Positions 25,222 through 33,207 of a stretch of 64,000 nucleotides of DNA are shown here, piece by piece. A program made the translations under genes and the position numbers. The stretch spans positions 2,020,638 through 2,084,637 of the forward strand of contig NZ_HE997181.1 of assembly GCF_000312425.1 (NCBI RefSeq). The letters are read 5' to 3'. The notes below the pieces were generated by a model. The model had not been told where the DNA came from. It was given only the letters and a program-made list of their open reading frames with translations, and did not search any database. The DNA is from Reyranella massiliensis 521. Lineage in GTDB: Bacteria; Pseudomonadota; Alphaproteobacteria; Reyranellales; Reyranellaceae. Numbering within the stretch: the first letter of the stretch is position 1; the number at the start of each line of letters is the position of its first letter.

Positions 25222-25707
25222 CTAGCGCCCCGGGATACGGTCGAACCAAAAGGCGACTTGTTGCTGGAAGTCGTCTTCGGCGTAGGCGGTGTCGGTGATG
25301 ACCGAAGGCTTGCCGTTGCGCGGATAGCGCACGCTCTGCAGACGGGCAAAGCGCGTGTCGCTCAGGTGAAGGATCAGCATGTCGCCCTGACGGCGGTGGA
25401 AGACGAACTCGTGGATCTTCCGGATGTTCACCAGGCTGACGACGTAGCGTCCGTCGCGGCCGTCGGCGGCGAGCTGGCGCACCGGGATGTCGCGGCCCTC
25501 GTTGGTGATGCCCATCAGCGCCAGAGCCTCGGGCGCCATCATGTTGTCGGTGCCGGTGTTCTGGATCAGCCGCACCAGCCGATCGCCGCGCGGCGACAGC
25601 GTATTCGATTTGCGGCGACCGAAGAGGTTCTGGTCGCAGGCGCCGAGCGGCAGGAGCAGGCCGGCACCGAGAAGGGCACGTCGCGAAAAACCAGCACTGC
25701 AGGTCAA
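25222..25707 (-). CDS. Predicted lipoprotein of unknown function, TTG start
   Basis: The product of about 161 residues starts with an n-region (TCSAGFSRRA) and a lipoprotein signal, LLGAGLLLPLGAC, with Cys in a good lipobox. The mature part contains LIQNTGTDNMMAPEALALMG, RYVVSLVNIRKIHEFVFHRR and ends QQQVAFWFDRIPGR. No domain is recognised. No ATG or GTG fits. TTG at 25707 has AAGGA six bases upstream and overlaps the region of the hisI stop (25710), which makes a coupled start plausible. The frame stays open farther upstream, but that part lies within hisI. Confidence 0.65.
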   Translation of the reverse strand: MTCSAGFSRRALLGAGLLLPLGACDQNLFGRRKSNTLSPRGDRLVRLIQNTGTDNMMAPEALALMGITNEGRDIPVRQLAADGRDGRYVVSLVNIRKIHEFVFHRRQGDMLILHLSDTRFARLQSVRYPRNGKPSVITDTAYAEDDFQQQVAFWFDRIPGR

Positions 25708-25709
25708 AC

Positions 25710-26120
25710 TCAGTCCTTCCCGATCTTGTCCATATCGACGATGACGGGCGCGATCTCTTCGAGAGCGCCGTCGCGGATCGCCCGGAAAAAGCAATTGTGC
25801 CGCCCTGTGTGGCAGGCAACGCCGGTCTGCTCGACCAGCACGAGGAGCGTGTCGCCGTCGCAATCGACGCGGAGGTCGACGAGCGTCTGGACGTGGCCCG
25901 ACGTGTCGCCCTTGCGCCACGGAGCGCGGCGCGAGCGCGACCAGTAACACGCGCGGCCCGTGCGCATGGTTTCGGCCACGGCGTCGCGGTCCATCCAGGC
26001 CATCATCAGCACTTCGCCGCTGTCATGCTGCTGCGCGATGGCCGGAACGAGGCCTTGTGCATCGAATTTGATGGCGGCCAGCGCCGCGTCGATCTCGGCT
26101 TGTGCGTAGGTGGTGGACAT
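25710..26120 (-). CDS. hisI: Phosphoribosyl-AMP cyclohydrolase
   Basis: The 136-residue enzyme opens the adenine ring of phosphoribosyl-AMP in histidine biosynthesis. It has the metal-binding features of His[61 protein letters not shown] and the Cys/His cluster [13 protein letters not shown]. It is the single-domain form without the HisE pyrophosphatase. The ATG at 26120 lies 71 bases from the divergent zur start. The gene is separate from any other his gene in this window, as is common in alphaproteobacteria. Confidence 0.95.
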   Translation of the reverse strand: MSTTYAQAEIDAALAAIKFDAQGLVPAIAQQHDSGEVLMMAWMDRDAVAETMRTGRACYWSRSRRAPWRKGDTSGHVQTLVDLRVDCDGDTLLVLVEQTGVACHTGRHNCFFRAIRDGALEEIAPVIVDMDKIGKD

Positions 26121-26128
26121 GGCGAGCC

Positions 26129-26158
26129 TTGGCCTTCGAGGGGAACGGCGCGTATAAT
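26129..26158 (+). promoter_or_regulatory. Possible promoter of zur
   Basis: A perfect -10 hexamer TATAAT lies at 26153-26158, with a partial -35 TTGGCC at 26129-26134 and an 18-base spacer. The leader would be about 27 bases before the GTG at 26192. I did not find a convincing Zur palindrome. Confidence 0.4.
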
Positions 26159-26191
26159 CGCCACAACATCGCTTGGCAAATCGGGAAGCTC

Positions 26192-26692
26192 GTGAAGAAA
26201 CCGGCCAAAGCCGCCCCCGCAGGACATGCTCCTGCCCATGCACACGATCACAAGCACTGCGTCGAGGATGCGCTGGCCGCCGCGGAGAGGCTTTGCGCCG
26301 CCAAGGACCTGCGGTTCACGCCGCTGCGCCGCCGCGTGCTCGAACTCGTCTGGTCGAGCCACAAGCCGGTCGGCGCCTATGCCTTGCTCGACAAGCTGCG
26401 TAACGAGGATCTTGGCTCGGCTCCGCCGACTGTCTACCGCGCCCTCGACTTTCTGATCGAGAACGGCCTGATCCACCGTATCGAACGCATGAATGCCTTC
26501 ATCGGCTGCAGCCATCCAGGTGAGTCGCATCGCGGCTTCTTCCTGATCTGCAGCGACTGCGGCAATGCGGAGGAACTGGACGGCGAAGGTCTCTCCGAGG
26601 CCATCACCGCCGACGCCCAGCGCCGCGGCTTCGCCGCGCGCGACATGACTCTGGAAGTAACCGGCCTCTGCGCCGACTGCCGGAAGACCTGA
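26192..26692 (+). CDS. zur: Fur-family transcriptional regulator, Zur-like
   Basis: The 166-residue protein has a His-rich N-terminus ([12 protein letters not shown]), a winged helix with [20 protein letters not shown] and [20 protein letters not shown], and a dimerisation domain with the Cys pairs FLICSDCG and LCADCRKT that bind structural zinc. The domain arrangement fits Zur, the zinc uptake repressor, better than Fur or Irr. I take the GTG at 26192 with GGGAA upstream as the start; an earlier open region has no ribosome site. No znu transporter lies nearby, so its targets are elsewhere. Confidence 0.85.
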   Translation: MKKPAKAAPAGHAPAHAHDHKHCVEDALAAAERLCAAKDLRFTPLRRRVLELVWSSHKPVGAYALLDKLRNEDLGSAPPTVYRALDFLIENGLIHRIERMNAFIGCSHPGESHRGFFLICSDCGNAEELDGEGLSEAITADAQRRGFAARDMTLEVTGLCADCRKT

Positions 26693-26699
26693 GTTCGGC

Positions 26700-27893
26700 T
26701 TAGGCGTTGTGCGCCCGATTGAGGCGCTCGAAGCCTTCGGCGAGGTCCGTCTTCAGATCTTCGACATCCTCGAGGCCGATATGGACGCGCAGCAGGTGCT
26801 TGCCCTGCGGCCACGGCACGGCCGTGCGGTACTGATCGGGATGGGCGGGGATCATCAGGCTCTCATAGCCGCCCCAGCTTGCGCCCATGCCGAAGATGTC
26901 CATGCCGTCCAGCATCGCCGCCAGCGCGTTCTTGCTGTAGCCGTCGCGCAGGGTGAACGAGAACAGGCCAGACGCACCCTTGAACTGCTTCTTCCAGTTG
27001 TCGTGGCCCGGGCAGTCGGGGAGGGCGGGGTGCAGCACCTTGTCGACCTCGGGCCGTGATTTCAGCCAGTGGGCGATCTCGAGGCCGCTCTTCTCGTGAT
27101 GGCGGAGCCGCACGCCCATCGTGCGCAGGCCACGCAGGGCGAGATAGCAGTCGTCGGGCGCGGCATGGAAGCCGAAGGATTGGCATGCCGTCTTCGCGAC
27201 CTCGAACAGCGGTCGCGTGGCGCAGGAGATGATGCCCATCATCGCGTCCGAATGACCGACGATGTACTTGGTGCCGGCATGGATGGAGATGTCGCAACCA
27301 TGCTCGAACGGCTTAAAGTAGAGCGGCGTTGCCCAGGTGTTGTCGATCATCACCACGGCGCCGGCCTTCTTGGCGACGGCGGCGATGGCATCGACATCCT
27401 GCACTTCGAAGGTCTGGGAGCCGGGGGCTTCGAGATAGACGACCTTGGTGTTGGGCCGCATCAGCTTCTCGATGCCCGCGCCAATCATCGGATCGAAGTA
27501 GGTCGTCTCGACGCCGAAGTTCTTCAACGTCGTGTTGGCGAAGCGCCGCGCCGGACCGTAGGCATTGTCGGTCAGCAGCATGTGGTCGCCGGTCTTGAGG
27601 AATCCCACGATGGCGCCTGTGACGGCACCGAGACCGGACTGAACGGCGATCGAACGATGCGCGCCTTCGATGGCGGCAACGGCGTCTTCAAGCGCCTTCT
27701 GGGTCGGCGTACCGTTGCGTCCGTAACCGAAGCCCTCGAAAGGAATGCGGTTCTCGAACTTCTCCATGGTCGGAGAGAGGATCGTCGAGGCGTGATAGAC
27801 GGGCGGATTGACGATGCCGAAGTTGCTGTCGGGATCGCGGCCTGACACGGCCAAAACTGTGTCGGGGCGGGTATAAGTTTTCTTAGCGGTCAT
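26700..27893 (-). CDS. metC: Cystathionine beta-lyase
   Basis: The 397-residue PLP enzyme matches MetC: it begins TRPDTVLAVSGRDPDSNFGI, has GFGYGRNGTPTQKALEDAVA, the PLP-ring stacking region DNAYGPARRFA, VVMIDNTWATPLYFKPFEHG, and the Schiff-base Lys in SIHAGTKYIVGHSDAMMG. It converts cystathionine to homocysteine, pyruvate and ammonia in methionine synthesis. It is the last gene of a minus-strand run with cysK and sseA, which makes sulfur amino acid metabolism the likely common theme. Confidence 0.95.
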   Translation of the reverse strand: MTAKKTYTRPDTVLAVSGRDPDSNFGIVNPPVYHASTILSPTMEKFENRIPFEGFGYGRNGTPTQKALEDAVAAIEGAHRSIAVQSGLGAVTGAIVGFLKTGDHMLLTDNAYGPARRFANTTLKNFGVETTYFDPMIGAGIEKLMRPNTKVVYLEAPGSQTFEVQDVDAIAAVAKKAGAVVMIDNTWATPLYFKPFEHGCDISIHAGTKYIVGHSDAMMGIISCATRPLFEVAKTACQSFGFHAAPDDCYLALRGLRTMGVRLRHHEKSGLEIAHWLKSRPEVDKVLHPALPDCPGHDNWKKQFKGASGLFSFTLRDGYSKNALAAMLDGMDIFGMGASWGGYESLMIPAHPDQYRTAVPWPQGKHLLRVHIGLEDVEDLKTDLAEGFERLNRAHNA

Positions 27894-27915
27894 GATTTAG
27901 ACTATGACACAGGCA

Positions 27916-28416
27916 TCAAGCTGGCGGCCAGCGATAGACGTCAGGCCATAGAACTCGCGGGTCCTGCAGCTCTTTCGCCTCGGTTCGCACCGGATGGAAA
28001 CCCGCCTTGCGATACGTGGCGAGGGCATGCGGATGATCGAGCGTGTTGGTGTTGAGGAGCAGCCGCCGCCAACCGAGGGCGAAGGCGCGCTCGATGGCAC
28101 GGTCGAGTAGCCAAGGGCCGATGCGTTGGCCGATATAGTCGAGCGTCAGGCCGAAGAAGACGAGTTCTTCGTCGCCCAGTTCGAAGAAGCCGACGAGGTT
28201 GCCGCTATCGCGTGCGATGTGAAGTTCATGCCCTGGCTGGTTCAGCAGCGCCTGCAGAGCCTCATCGGAGAGGAGCCTGCGTTCGTACCAGAGCCATGGC
28301 CGGCCGATCTGATCGTACAGTTCGCGATAGAGCGCAGCCGCGGGAGCCGCCGCATGCTCGATTGTGACGTCAACCTGGGGAGGCAAACCACGGCGCGTCC
28401 AGTCGGACGGCGCCAT
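27916..28416 (-). CDS. GNAT-family N-acetyltransferase
   Basis: The 166-residue product (from the ATG at 28416) has a GNAT core: HIARDSGNLVGFFELG, LVFFGLTLDYIGQRIGPWLL with the acetyl-CoA loop, and RRLLLNTNTLDHPHALATYR. The substrate is unknown. The frame stays open upstream into the end of sseA, and a strand-like SVTITHLEM precedes the ATG, so the real start may be a non-ATG codon near 28450-28485. It lies between sseA and metC on the same strand. Confidence 0.75.
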   Translation of the reverse strand: MAPSDWTRRGLPPQVDVTIEHAAAPAAALYRELYDQIGRPWLWYERRLLSDEALQALLNQPGHELHIARDSGNLVGFFELGDEELVFFGLTLDYIGQRIGPWLLDRAIERAFALGWRRLLLNTNTLDHPHALATYRKAGFHPVRTEAKELQDPRVLWPDVYRWPPA

Positions 28417-28483
28417 CTCGAGATGGGTGATCGTGACGGAGAGGTGTCCGTCGGCACGCGGTGGCGGTTGATGCGCGAACAGG

Positions 28484-29341
28484 TCAGGCGCCGGTGACGA
28501 TCGGTGTGTCGGCACGGCCGCCCCATTCGGTCCAGGAGCCATCGTAGATCGCTGCCTCCGGCGAACCGGTGAGGTACAGGGCAAGGCCGATCACGCAGGC
28601 GGTGACGCCCGAGCCGCAGCTCGCCGTGACCTTTTTCGCCGGATCGATACCCGAGGCCGCGATACGGGCCACCAGCTTGTCGGCGGGCAGCATGGTGCCG
28701 GTCTCGGGGTCGAGCAGTTCATTGTAGGGCAGGTTGAAAGCGCCCGGCATGTGACCGCCGCGCAGGCCGGCGCGCGGCTCCGGCGTCTCACCCCGGAAGC
28801 GGCCGGCAGCACGGGCGTCGACGATCTGCTCGCGCTTGCTCTCGATCAGGCCGCGTACGTCGTCGATCGACCGCACCAGCGTATTGTCGAGACGCGCCGT
28901 AAAGTGCCGATCGCGCGGCGGCGTCGGATCGTCGGTCACCGGGCGGCCTTCGGCCAGCCACTTCGGCAAACCGCCATTCAGGATCGACACGTCCTTGTAT
29001 CCCATGGCGCGGAACATCCACCAGACGCGGCAGGCGCCGGTCATCGGCGTCGTGTCGTAAATGACGATCTTGGAACCGTCGCCGAGGCCGAGCTTGCGCA
29101 CGCGCGAGGAGAACTTCTCCGGCGAGGGCAGCATGTGGGGAAGGGGACTCTCGGTATCGGCAATCTCATCGATGTCGAAGAACACGGCGCCGGGGATATG
29201 CTGCTCGGCGAACTCGGCCTTGGGATTCCGTTTTTGTGCCGGCAGATAAAATGAGCCATCGACGATGCGCACGTCGGGCGCGTTGAGCCGGGCAGCCAGC
29301 CATTCGGTGCTGACGAGGGCATCGGGTCTTGCGTAATCCAT
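28484..29341 (-). CDS. sseA: 3-mercaptopyruvate sulfurtransferase
   Basis: The 285-residue protein has two rhodanese domains. The inactive N-terminal domain contains VSTEWLAARLNAPDVRIVDG and HIPGAVFFDIDEIAD; the C-terminal domain has IVDARAAGRFRGE and the active-site loop CGSGVTA. In this loop the residues after the Cys favour mercaptopyruvate (CG[S/T]GVT) over thiosulfate (CRxGxR). It transfers sulfur from 3-mercaptopyruvate to thiol acceptors or cyanide. The start at 29341 is beside a repeat element that separates it from AlaX. Confidence 0.93.
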   Translation of the reverse strand: MDYARPDALVSTEWLAARLNAPDVRIVDGSFYLPAQKRNPKAEFAEQHIPGAVFFDIDEIADTESPLPHMLPSPEKFSSRVRKLGLGDGSKIVIYDTTPMTGACRVWWMFRAMGYKDVSILNGGLPKWLAEGRPVTDDPTPPRDRHFTARLDNTLVRSIDDVRGLIESKREQIVDARAAGRFRGETPEPRAGLRGGHMPGAFNLPYNELLDPETGTMLPADKLVARIAASGIDPAKKVTASCGSGVTACVIGLALYLTGSPEAAIYDGSWTEWGGRADTPIVTGA

Positions 29342-29379
29342 AATCCGTTTCCTGCTCTCTACTGCGGCACTCTAGTTTC

Positions 29380-29460
29380 TGTCGTCCTGAGGCGAAGCCG
29401 AAGGACCTCATCGCCGCTCGCAACCGGCATGAGATCCTTCGCTGCGCTCAGGATGACAGT
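29380..29460. repeat. Palindromic extragenic repeat element
   Basis: The left arm TGTCGTCCTGAGGCGAAGCC continues with GAAGGACCTCAT, and the right arm reads ATGAGATCCTTCGCTGCGC, then TCAGGATGACA, forming an imperfect inverted repeat of about 30 bases per arm around a 22-base centre. The arm sequence (GTCATCCTGAGCG-AAGGATCTCAT type) is a widespread dispersed repeat in bacterial genomes. It lies between sseA and alaX and supplies the alaX stop codon. I see no second copy in this window. Confidence 0.75.
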
Positions 29461-30152
29461 GAGATGATGAAACGCCGGTTCATCTTTCCCTTGTTCTCGA
29501 TCTTGATGCATTCGACGCGGCCGATCTCGCCGGTTCGCGCGACGTGCGTGCCGCCGCAGGCCTGCAGGTCGATCCCCTCGATCGACAGCAGGCGGACCCG
29601 ACCGGCACCCATCGGCGGGCGCACGCTCATGGTCTTCACGAGTTCGGGACGTGCCGTCAGCTCCTCGTCGGTCACCCATTGCGGCGTGACCGGACGGTCC
29701 AAGGCGATCAGCTTGTTGACCTCTTCGGTCACCCACTCCTTGGTTGGGACCTCGCCTTCGAGATTGAAATCGAGTCGGCTCTTGTCCACGCCGACCTGGC
29801 CGCCGGTCACGTTGCCCTTGATGACGGCAGACATGACATGCAGTGCGGTGTGCATGCGCATATGCAGGTGACGGCGTTCCCAATCGAGCGCGGATTGCAC
29901 CGAGGCCCCCACAGCCGGGCGTGCCGCATCGGGCTCCAGCACGAGCAGCACGTCGCCGCCATCGGCCTTGACACTGTCCACGACCTTGGCTTCGCCGCTA
30001 TCCCAGCGCAGCACGCCGGTATCGCCGGGCTGTCCTCCACCTGTGGGGTAGAAGATCGAGCGGTCCAGTCGCACGCCGCGGTCTTCGAGAGCGGTCACGA
30101 CGGCATCGGCTTCCTTGAGGTAGGCATCCTGCCTGAAGAGTTCTTCGACCAT
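29448..30152 (-). CDS. alaX: Alanyl-tRNA editing protein (AlaX)
   Basis: The 234-residue protein resembles the editing half of alanyl-tRNA synthetase. The N-terminal barrel reads FYPTGGGQPGDTGVL. Zinc ligands are in HMRMHTALHVMSAV (HxxxH) and DLQACGGTHVARTGEI (CxxxH). It hydrolyses mischarged Ser- or Gly-tRNA-Ala in trans. The length fits AlaX-M. The stop codon and the last few residues come from the dispersed repeat at 29380-29460. It follows ribokinase by ten bases on the same strand. Confidence 0.93.
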   Translation of the reverse strand: MVEELFRQDAYLKEADAVVTALEDRGVRLDRSIFYPTGGGQPGDTGVLRWDSGEAKVVDSVKADGGDVLLVLEPDAARPAVGASVQSALDWERRHLHMRMHTALHVMSAVIKGNVTGGQVGVDKSRLDFNLEGEVPTKEWVTEEVNKLIALDRPVTPQWVTDEELTARPELVKTMSVRPPMGAGRVRLLSIEGIDLQACGGTHVARTGEIGRVECIKIENKGKMNRRFIISLSS

Positions 30153-30161
30153 GAACCGGAT

Positions 30162-31076
30162 TTAGGCTTTCGCCAGCCGGGCCGCAACTTGGCGGGCCGT
30201 CGGCATCGACGGTGCGGCACCGAGACGCTCGACGGCACAGGAGGCTGCAGCACTGGCGTAGCGGGCCGCTTCCGTGGGGAATGCACCAACTGCCATGCGG
30301 GCAGCCAGGGCGCCCACGAAGCAATCGCCGGCGCCAGTGGTATCGACGACTTTGGCTTTGAAGGCGGGGATGGCCTCGACACCGTTGGCACTCACTACGA
30401 GCGCGCCTTTGGCGCCCAAAGTTGCGATCACGGCGCGTGCGCCGCGCTGGCGTAAGCTCTCGCAGGCCGCAACGAGGCTGCGCTGCGAACTACTCGAAGT
30501 GAGCTTCGACTCCGTAGCCTGGCCGAGTTCGATTTCATTCAGCACTGCAACATCGACCGATTTCAGCAGTCGCGCAGGGTGGCGCGTATAAGGCGCCAGG
30601 TTGAGCACCGTCCGTGCTCCGGCCTTGTGCGCCCGGGCAAGAATCTCGCCCGTGGCGGCGAGCGGCGTTTCGAACTGGGCGACCCAGACTTCATCGCGCC
30701 GCGGTGCTTGGTGCAGCATCTCCGCCCTGAAATGCATGTTGGCGCCGGAGGCTACGGTGATCGAGTTATCTCCATCGGCAACCTGGATCAGCGCGACGCC
30801 TGTTGCCGGGCCGTCGATTTCCCTGACGCCCGAACTGTCCACGTCGTTGTCGGCGAGAAATCCACGCAGACTGTTGGCGAAGGAATCGTTGCCGACAGCG
30901 CCCACCATGGCCGTCGGGATTCCGAGCCGAGCCGAGGCAATGGCTTGGTTGAGGCCTTTGCCACCTGGCAGGAAGGTAACTTCGGCGCCCAGCAGCGTTT
31001 CACCAGCCTCGGGCAGGCGCGCACTCTGCACGACCACGTCCATGTTGAGGCTGCCGCAGACGACCACCCGGCTCAT
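30162..31076 (-). CDS. rbsK: Ribokinase-family sugar kinase
   Basis: The 304-residue PfkB-family protein has the N-terminal signature VVVCGSLNMDVVVQSARLP, GAEVTFLPGGKGLNQAIASA, and the C-terminal catalytic VVDTTGAGDCFVGALAARMA with the general-base Asp. The segment PGGKGLNQA fits ribokinase. It phosphorylates D-ribose or a related sugar using ATP. No ribose transporter lies nearby, so the substrate is tentative. It sits eight bases downstream of cysK on the same strand. Confidence 0.9.
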   Translation of the reverse strand: MSRVVVCGSLNMDVVVQSARLPEAGETLLGAEVTFLPGGKGLNQAIASARLGIPTAMVGAVGNDSFANSLRGFLADNDVDSSGVREIDGPATGVALIQVADGDNSITVASGANMHFRAEMLHQAPRRDEVWVAQFETPLAATGEILARAHKAGARTVLNLAPYTRHPARLLKSVDVAVLNEIELGQATESKLTSSSSQRSLVAACESLRQRGARAVIATLGAKGALVVSANGVEAIPAFKAKVVDTTGAGDCFVGALAARMAVGAFPTEAARYASAAASCAVERLGAAPSMPTARQVAARLAKA

Positions 31077-31083
31077 GGGCGAC

Positions 31084-32085
31084 TCACTTCATCCAGGGCG
31101 GCAGGGGCAGGTTCTTCTCGCGCAGGAAGACCGGATTGAAGAGCTTCGACTGATAGCGCTGCCCCCCGTCGGCGAGGACGGTCACGACCGTCTTGCCCGG
31201 CCCGAGGTCACGCGCGAGCCGCATGGCGCCCACGACGTTGATGGCCGTCGACCCACCCAGCACAAGACCCTCATGCTGGATCAAGTCGAACAGGATAGGC
31301 AGGGCCTCCTCGTCGGTGATCTGATAGGCGAGGTCGATGGGTGTACCTTCGATATTGGCAGTGACTCGTCCCTGGCCGATCCCTTCGGTAACTGAATTGC
31401 CCTCGGCTTTCAGTTCACCTTTGGCGTGCCAGTTGTAGAGCGCCGATCCCATGGGGTCGCTCAATGCAATCTTGATGTTGGGGTTGCGCTCCTTCAGCGC
31501 CCGCGCCACGCCGCCCAGGGTGCCACCGCTGCCGACCGAGCAGGTGAAGCCGTCGACCTTGCCATCGGTCTGGTCCCAGATTTCAGGGCCGGTCGTACGG
31601 TAGTGCCCATCACGGTTTGCCGTGTTGTCGAACTGGTTGGCCCAGACGGCGCCGGCCGGCTCCTTGGCTGCGAGTTCCTCGGCAAGGGTGCCCGAGTAGC
31701 GAACATAATTGTTGGGATTGGCGTAGGGAACGGCGGGCACCAATCGAAGATCTGCGCCGCAGAGGCGGAGCATGTCCTTCTTCTCCTGGCTCTGCGTCTC
31801 GGGCATCACGATGACCGAACGGTAGCCGAGCGCGTTTGCCACGAGCGCGATGCCGATGCCGGTGTTGCCAGCCGTGCCTTCGACAATCACGCCGCCGGGC
31901 CGCAGTTTTCCACTCTTCTCGGCATCCTCGATGATCGCCAGCGCCGCACGATCCTTGACCGAGCCGCCGGGATTGAGGAACTCAGCCTTGCCATAGATGT
32001 TGCAGCCCGTTGCCGCAGAGGCGGCGCGCAGCTTGATCAGCGGCGTATTGCCGATGCTGTCGATAAAACCCATCCGAACGTTCAT
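31084..32085 (-). CDS. cysK: Cysteine synthase (O-acetylserine sulfhydrylase)
   Basis: The 333-residue PLP enzyme joins sulfide to O-acetylserine to make cysteine. It contains the PLP Lys in LNPGGSVKDRAALAII, the substrate loop EGTAGNTGIGIALVAN, and the phosphate-binding SVGSGGTLGGVARAL. The TAGNTG loop differs slightly from the usual TSGNTG. The C-terminal LAYQITDEEALPILFDLI is typical of the A-type enzyme, which is slightly longer than usual at the C-terminus. It heads the minus-strand run cysK-rbsK-alaX. Confidence 0.93.
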   Translation of the reverse strand: MNVRMGFIDSIGNTPLIKLRAASAATGCNIYGKAEFLNPGGSVKDRAALAIIEDAEKSGKLRPGGVIVEGTAGNTGIGIALVANALGYRSVIVMPETQSQEKKDMLRLCGADLRLVPAVPYANPNNYVRYSGTLAEELAAKEPAGAVWANQFDNTANRDGHYRTTGPEIWDQTDGKVDGFTCSVGSGGTLGGVARALKERNPNIKIALSDPMGSALYNWHAKGELKAEGNSVTEGIGQGRVTANIEGTPIDLAYQITDEEALPILFDLIQHEGLVLGGSTAINVVGAMRLARDLGPGKTVVTVLADGGQRYQSKLFNPVFLREKNLPLPPWMK

Positions 32086-32172
32086 GACCTGCTCGCTCTT
32101 CTAACCCTGCGCTCGCTCCCGAGCGGACGGTAGACAGGGAGCAGGGGGCCACGCAACCCGCTTGCGGCAAGA

Positions 32173-32787
32173 TCAGCGCCAGCGGTTCCGCACGTCGTCA
32201 CGATGCAGGGCGAGCCACTGCAGCGCCATGACCGCGACGGCATTGTCGCATTCGTTACGTTCGAGCATCGCGCGGGCTTCGACGAACGGCACGGCTTTCA
32301 CGAGGATGTCCTCGTTTTCCGATTCGAGGCCAAAGATTCCACCGACACCTTTCGTGTCCGTGCGACCAAGGAAGCTGGTGCAGGTCTCGGAGCAGGCGCC
32401 GGGGCTCAGCACGACGCTGCCCATCGGCAACAGGTCGGTGATCGTCACGGCTGCTTCTTCGACGGCCTCTCGACGGGCCACATCTTCGGGCGACTCGCCC
32501 TCCTCGATGATGCCAGCCACGGTCTCCCAACCCCAGGGATGGCGGCCGGCGGCGTAGGAGCCAGCACGGAACTGGCGGATGAGGACGACTTCGTCTCGAA
32601 CGGGATCATAGGGCAGCACCGCCGCGGCCTCGCCACGCTCGAAAACCTCGCGCTTCACCTCACCACTCAAACCACCCTGATACAGCGTGTGTCGAAAGCG
32701 GTACTGGGCGACGCGGAAATAGCCCCGGAAAGCGACGGTGCGCTCGATAAGTTCGGCTTTTTCGGTGGGGAGAGGGACAATCGCCAT
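32173..32787 (-). CDS. NUDIX hydrolase, ADP-ribose pyrophosphatase-like
   Basis: The 204-residue protein has a NUDIX box GIIEEGESPEDVARREAVEE, with Ala in place of the usual final Gly (EEAA instead of EExG), preceded by VVLIRQFRAGSYAA, as in ADP-ribose pyrophosphatases of the NudF type. The region around SPGACSETCTSFLG supports this assignment. It hydrolyses nucleoside diphosphate derivatives, probably ADP-ribose or a sugar nucleotide. It begins near the tRNA terminator on the same strand, so it probably has its own promoter between. Confidence 0.88.
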   Translation of the reverse strand: MAIVPLPTEKAELIERTVAFRGYFRVAQYRFRHTLYQGGLSGEVKREVFERGEAAAVLPYDPVRDEVVLIRQFRAGSYAAGRHPWGWETVAGIIEEGESPEDVARREAVEEAAVTITDLLPMGSVVLSPGACSETCTSFLGRTDTKGVGGIFGLESENEDILVKAVPFVEARAMLERNECDNAVAVMALQWLALHRDDVRNRWR

Positions 32788-32806
32788 GATGCACCCTGCA
32801 AGCGAA

Positions 32807-32837
32807 AAGGGCCGCTCCCAAGGAGGGAGCGGCCCTT
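32807..32837 (-). terminator. Rho-independent terminator of the tRNA-Cys/tRNA-Asn transcript
   Basis: A perfect 13-base stem, AAGGGCCGCTCCC with GGGAGCGGCCCTT, closes a five-base loop. On the minus strand it begins four bases after the tRNA-Asn CCA end and is followed by TTTTCGCTT. It separates the tRNA genes from the NUDIX gene. Confidence 0.9.
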
Positions 32838-32840
32838 AAT

Positions 32841-32915
32841 TGGCTCCGGAGGCAGGGATCGAACCTGCGACCCGGCGATTAACAGTCGCCTGCTCTGCCG
32901 CTGAGCTACTCCGGA
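32841..32915 (-). tRNA. tRNA-Asn (anticodon GTT)
   Basis: On the minus strand the acceptor arms TCCGGAG and CTCCGGA pair, with discriminator G and an encoded CCA. The anticodon stem GGCGA/TCGCC closes the loop CTGTTAA, giving anticodon GTT. The T-arm contains GGTTCGATCCC. The 3' end leads directly into a strong terminator. Confidence 0.96.
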
Positions 32916-33008
32916 AAAACTTCGTCGCGGTAACGGCAAGGCTCCGCGAAGGCGCGGTGTTTTGGCAGAGCATGTTTGGACACGCAAGGCCCTTCGACCG
33001 CGAATTTG

Positions 33009-33082
33009 TGGAGGCCTGGGCCGGAATCGAACCGGCATTGACGGATTTGCAGTCCGCTACATAGCCACTCTGCCACCAGGCC
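33009..33082 (-). tRNA. tRNA-Cys (anticodon GCA)
   Basis: On the minus strand the acceptor arms GGCCTGG and CCAGGCC pair, with discriminator T (U73, an identity element for cysteinyl-tRNA synthetase) and an encoded CCA. The anticodon loop CTGCAAA gives GCA. It lies 93 bases upstream of tRNA-Asn and is probably on the same transcript. Confidence 0.96.
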
Positions 33083-33207
33083 GCACAAGTTGCGGTCGGT
33101 GCTATACGCGTGCTGCGATGGAGCGGTCAAGCCGACCGCGACTCGCTGCCCTTTGCGTCGTCACCGGGCGTTGCCTATATAGGACCCGCTACATGTAGAG
33201 GCAGCCC

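Noticed and set aside
32110..32125. CGCTCG/CGAGCG hairpin between the NUDIX gene and cysK
   Set aside because: The stem is six bases with no T-run on either strand. It could be chance in GC-rich DNA.
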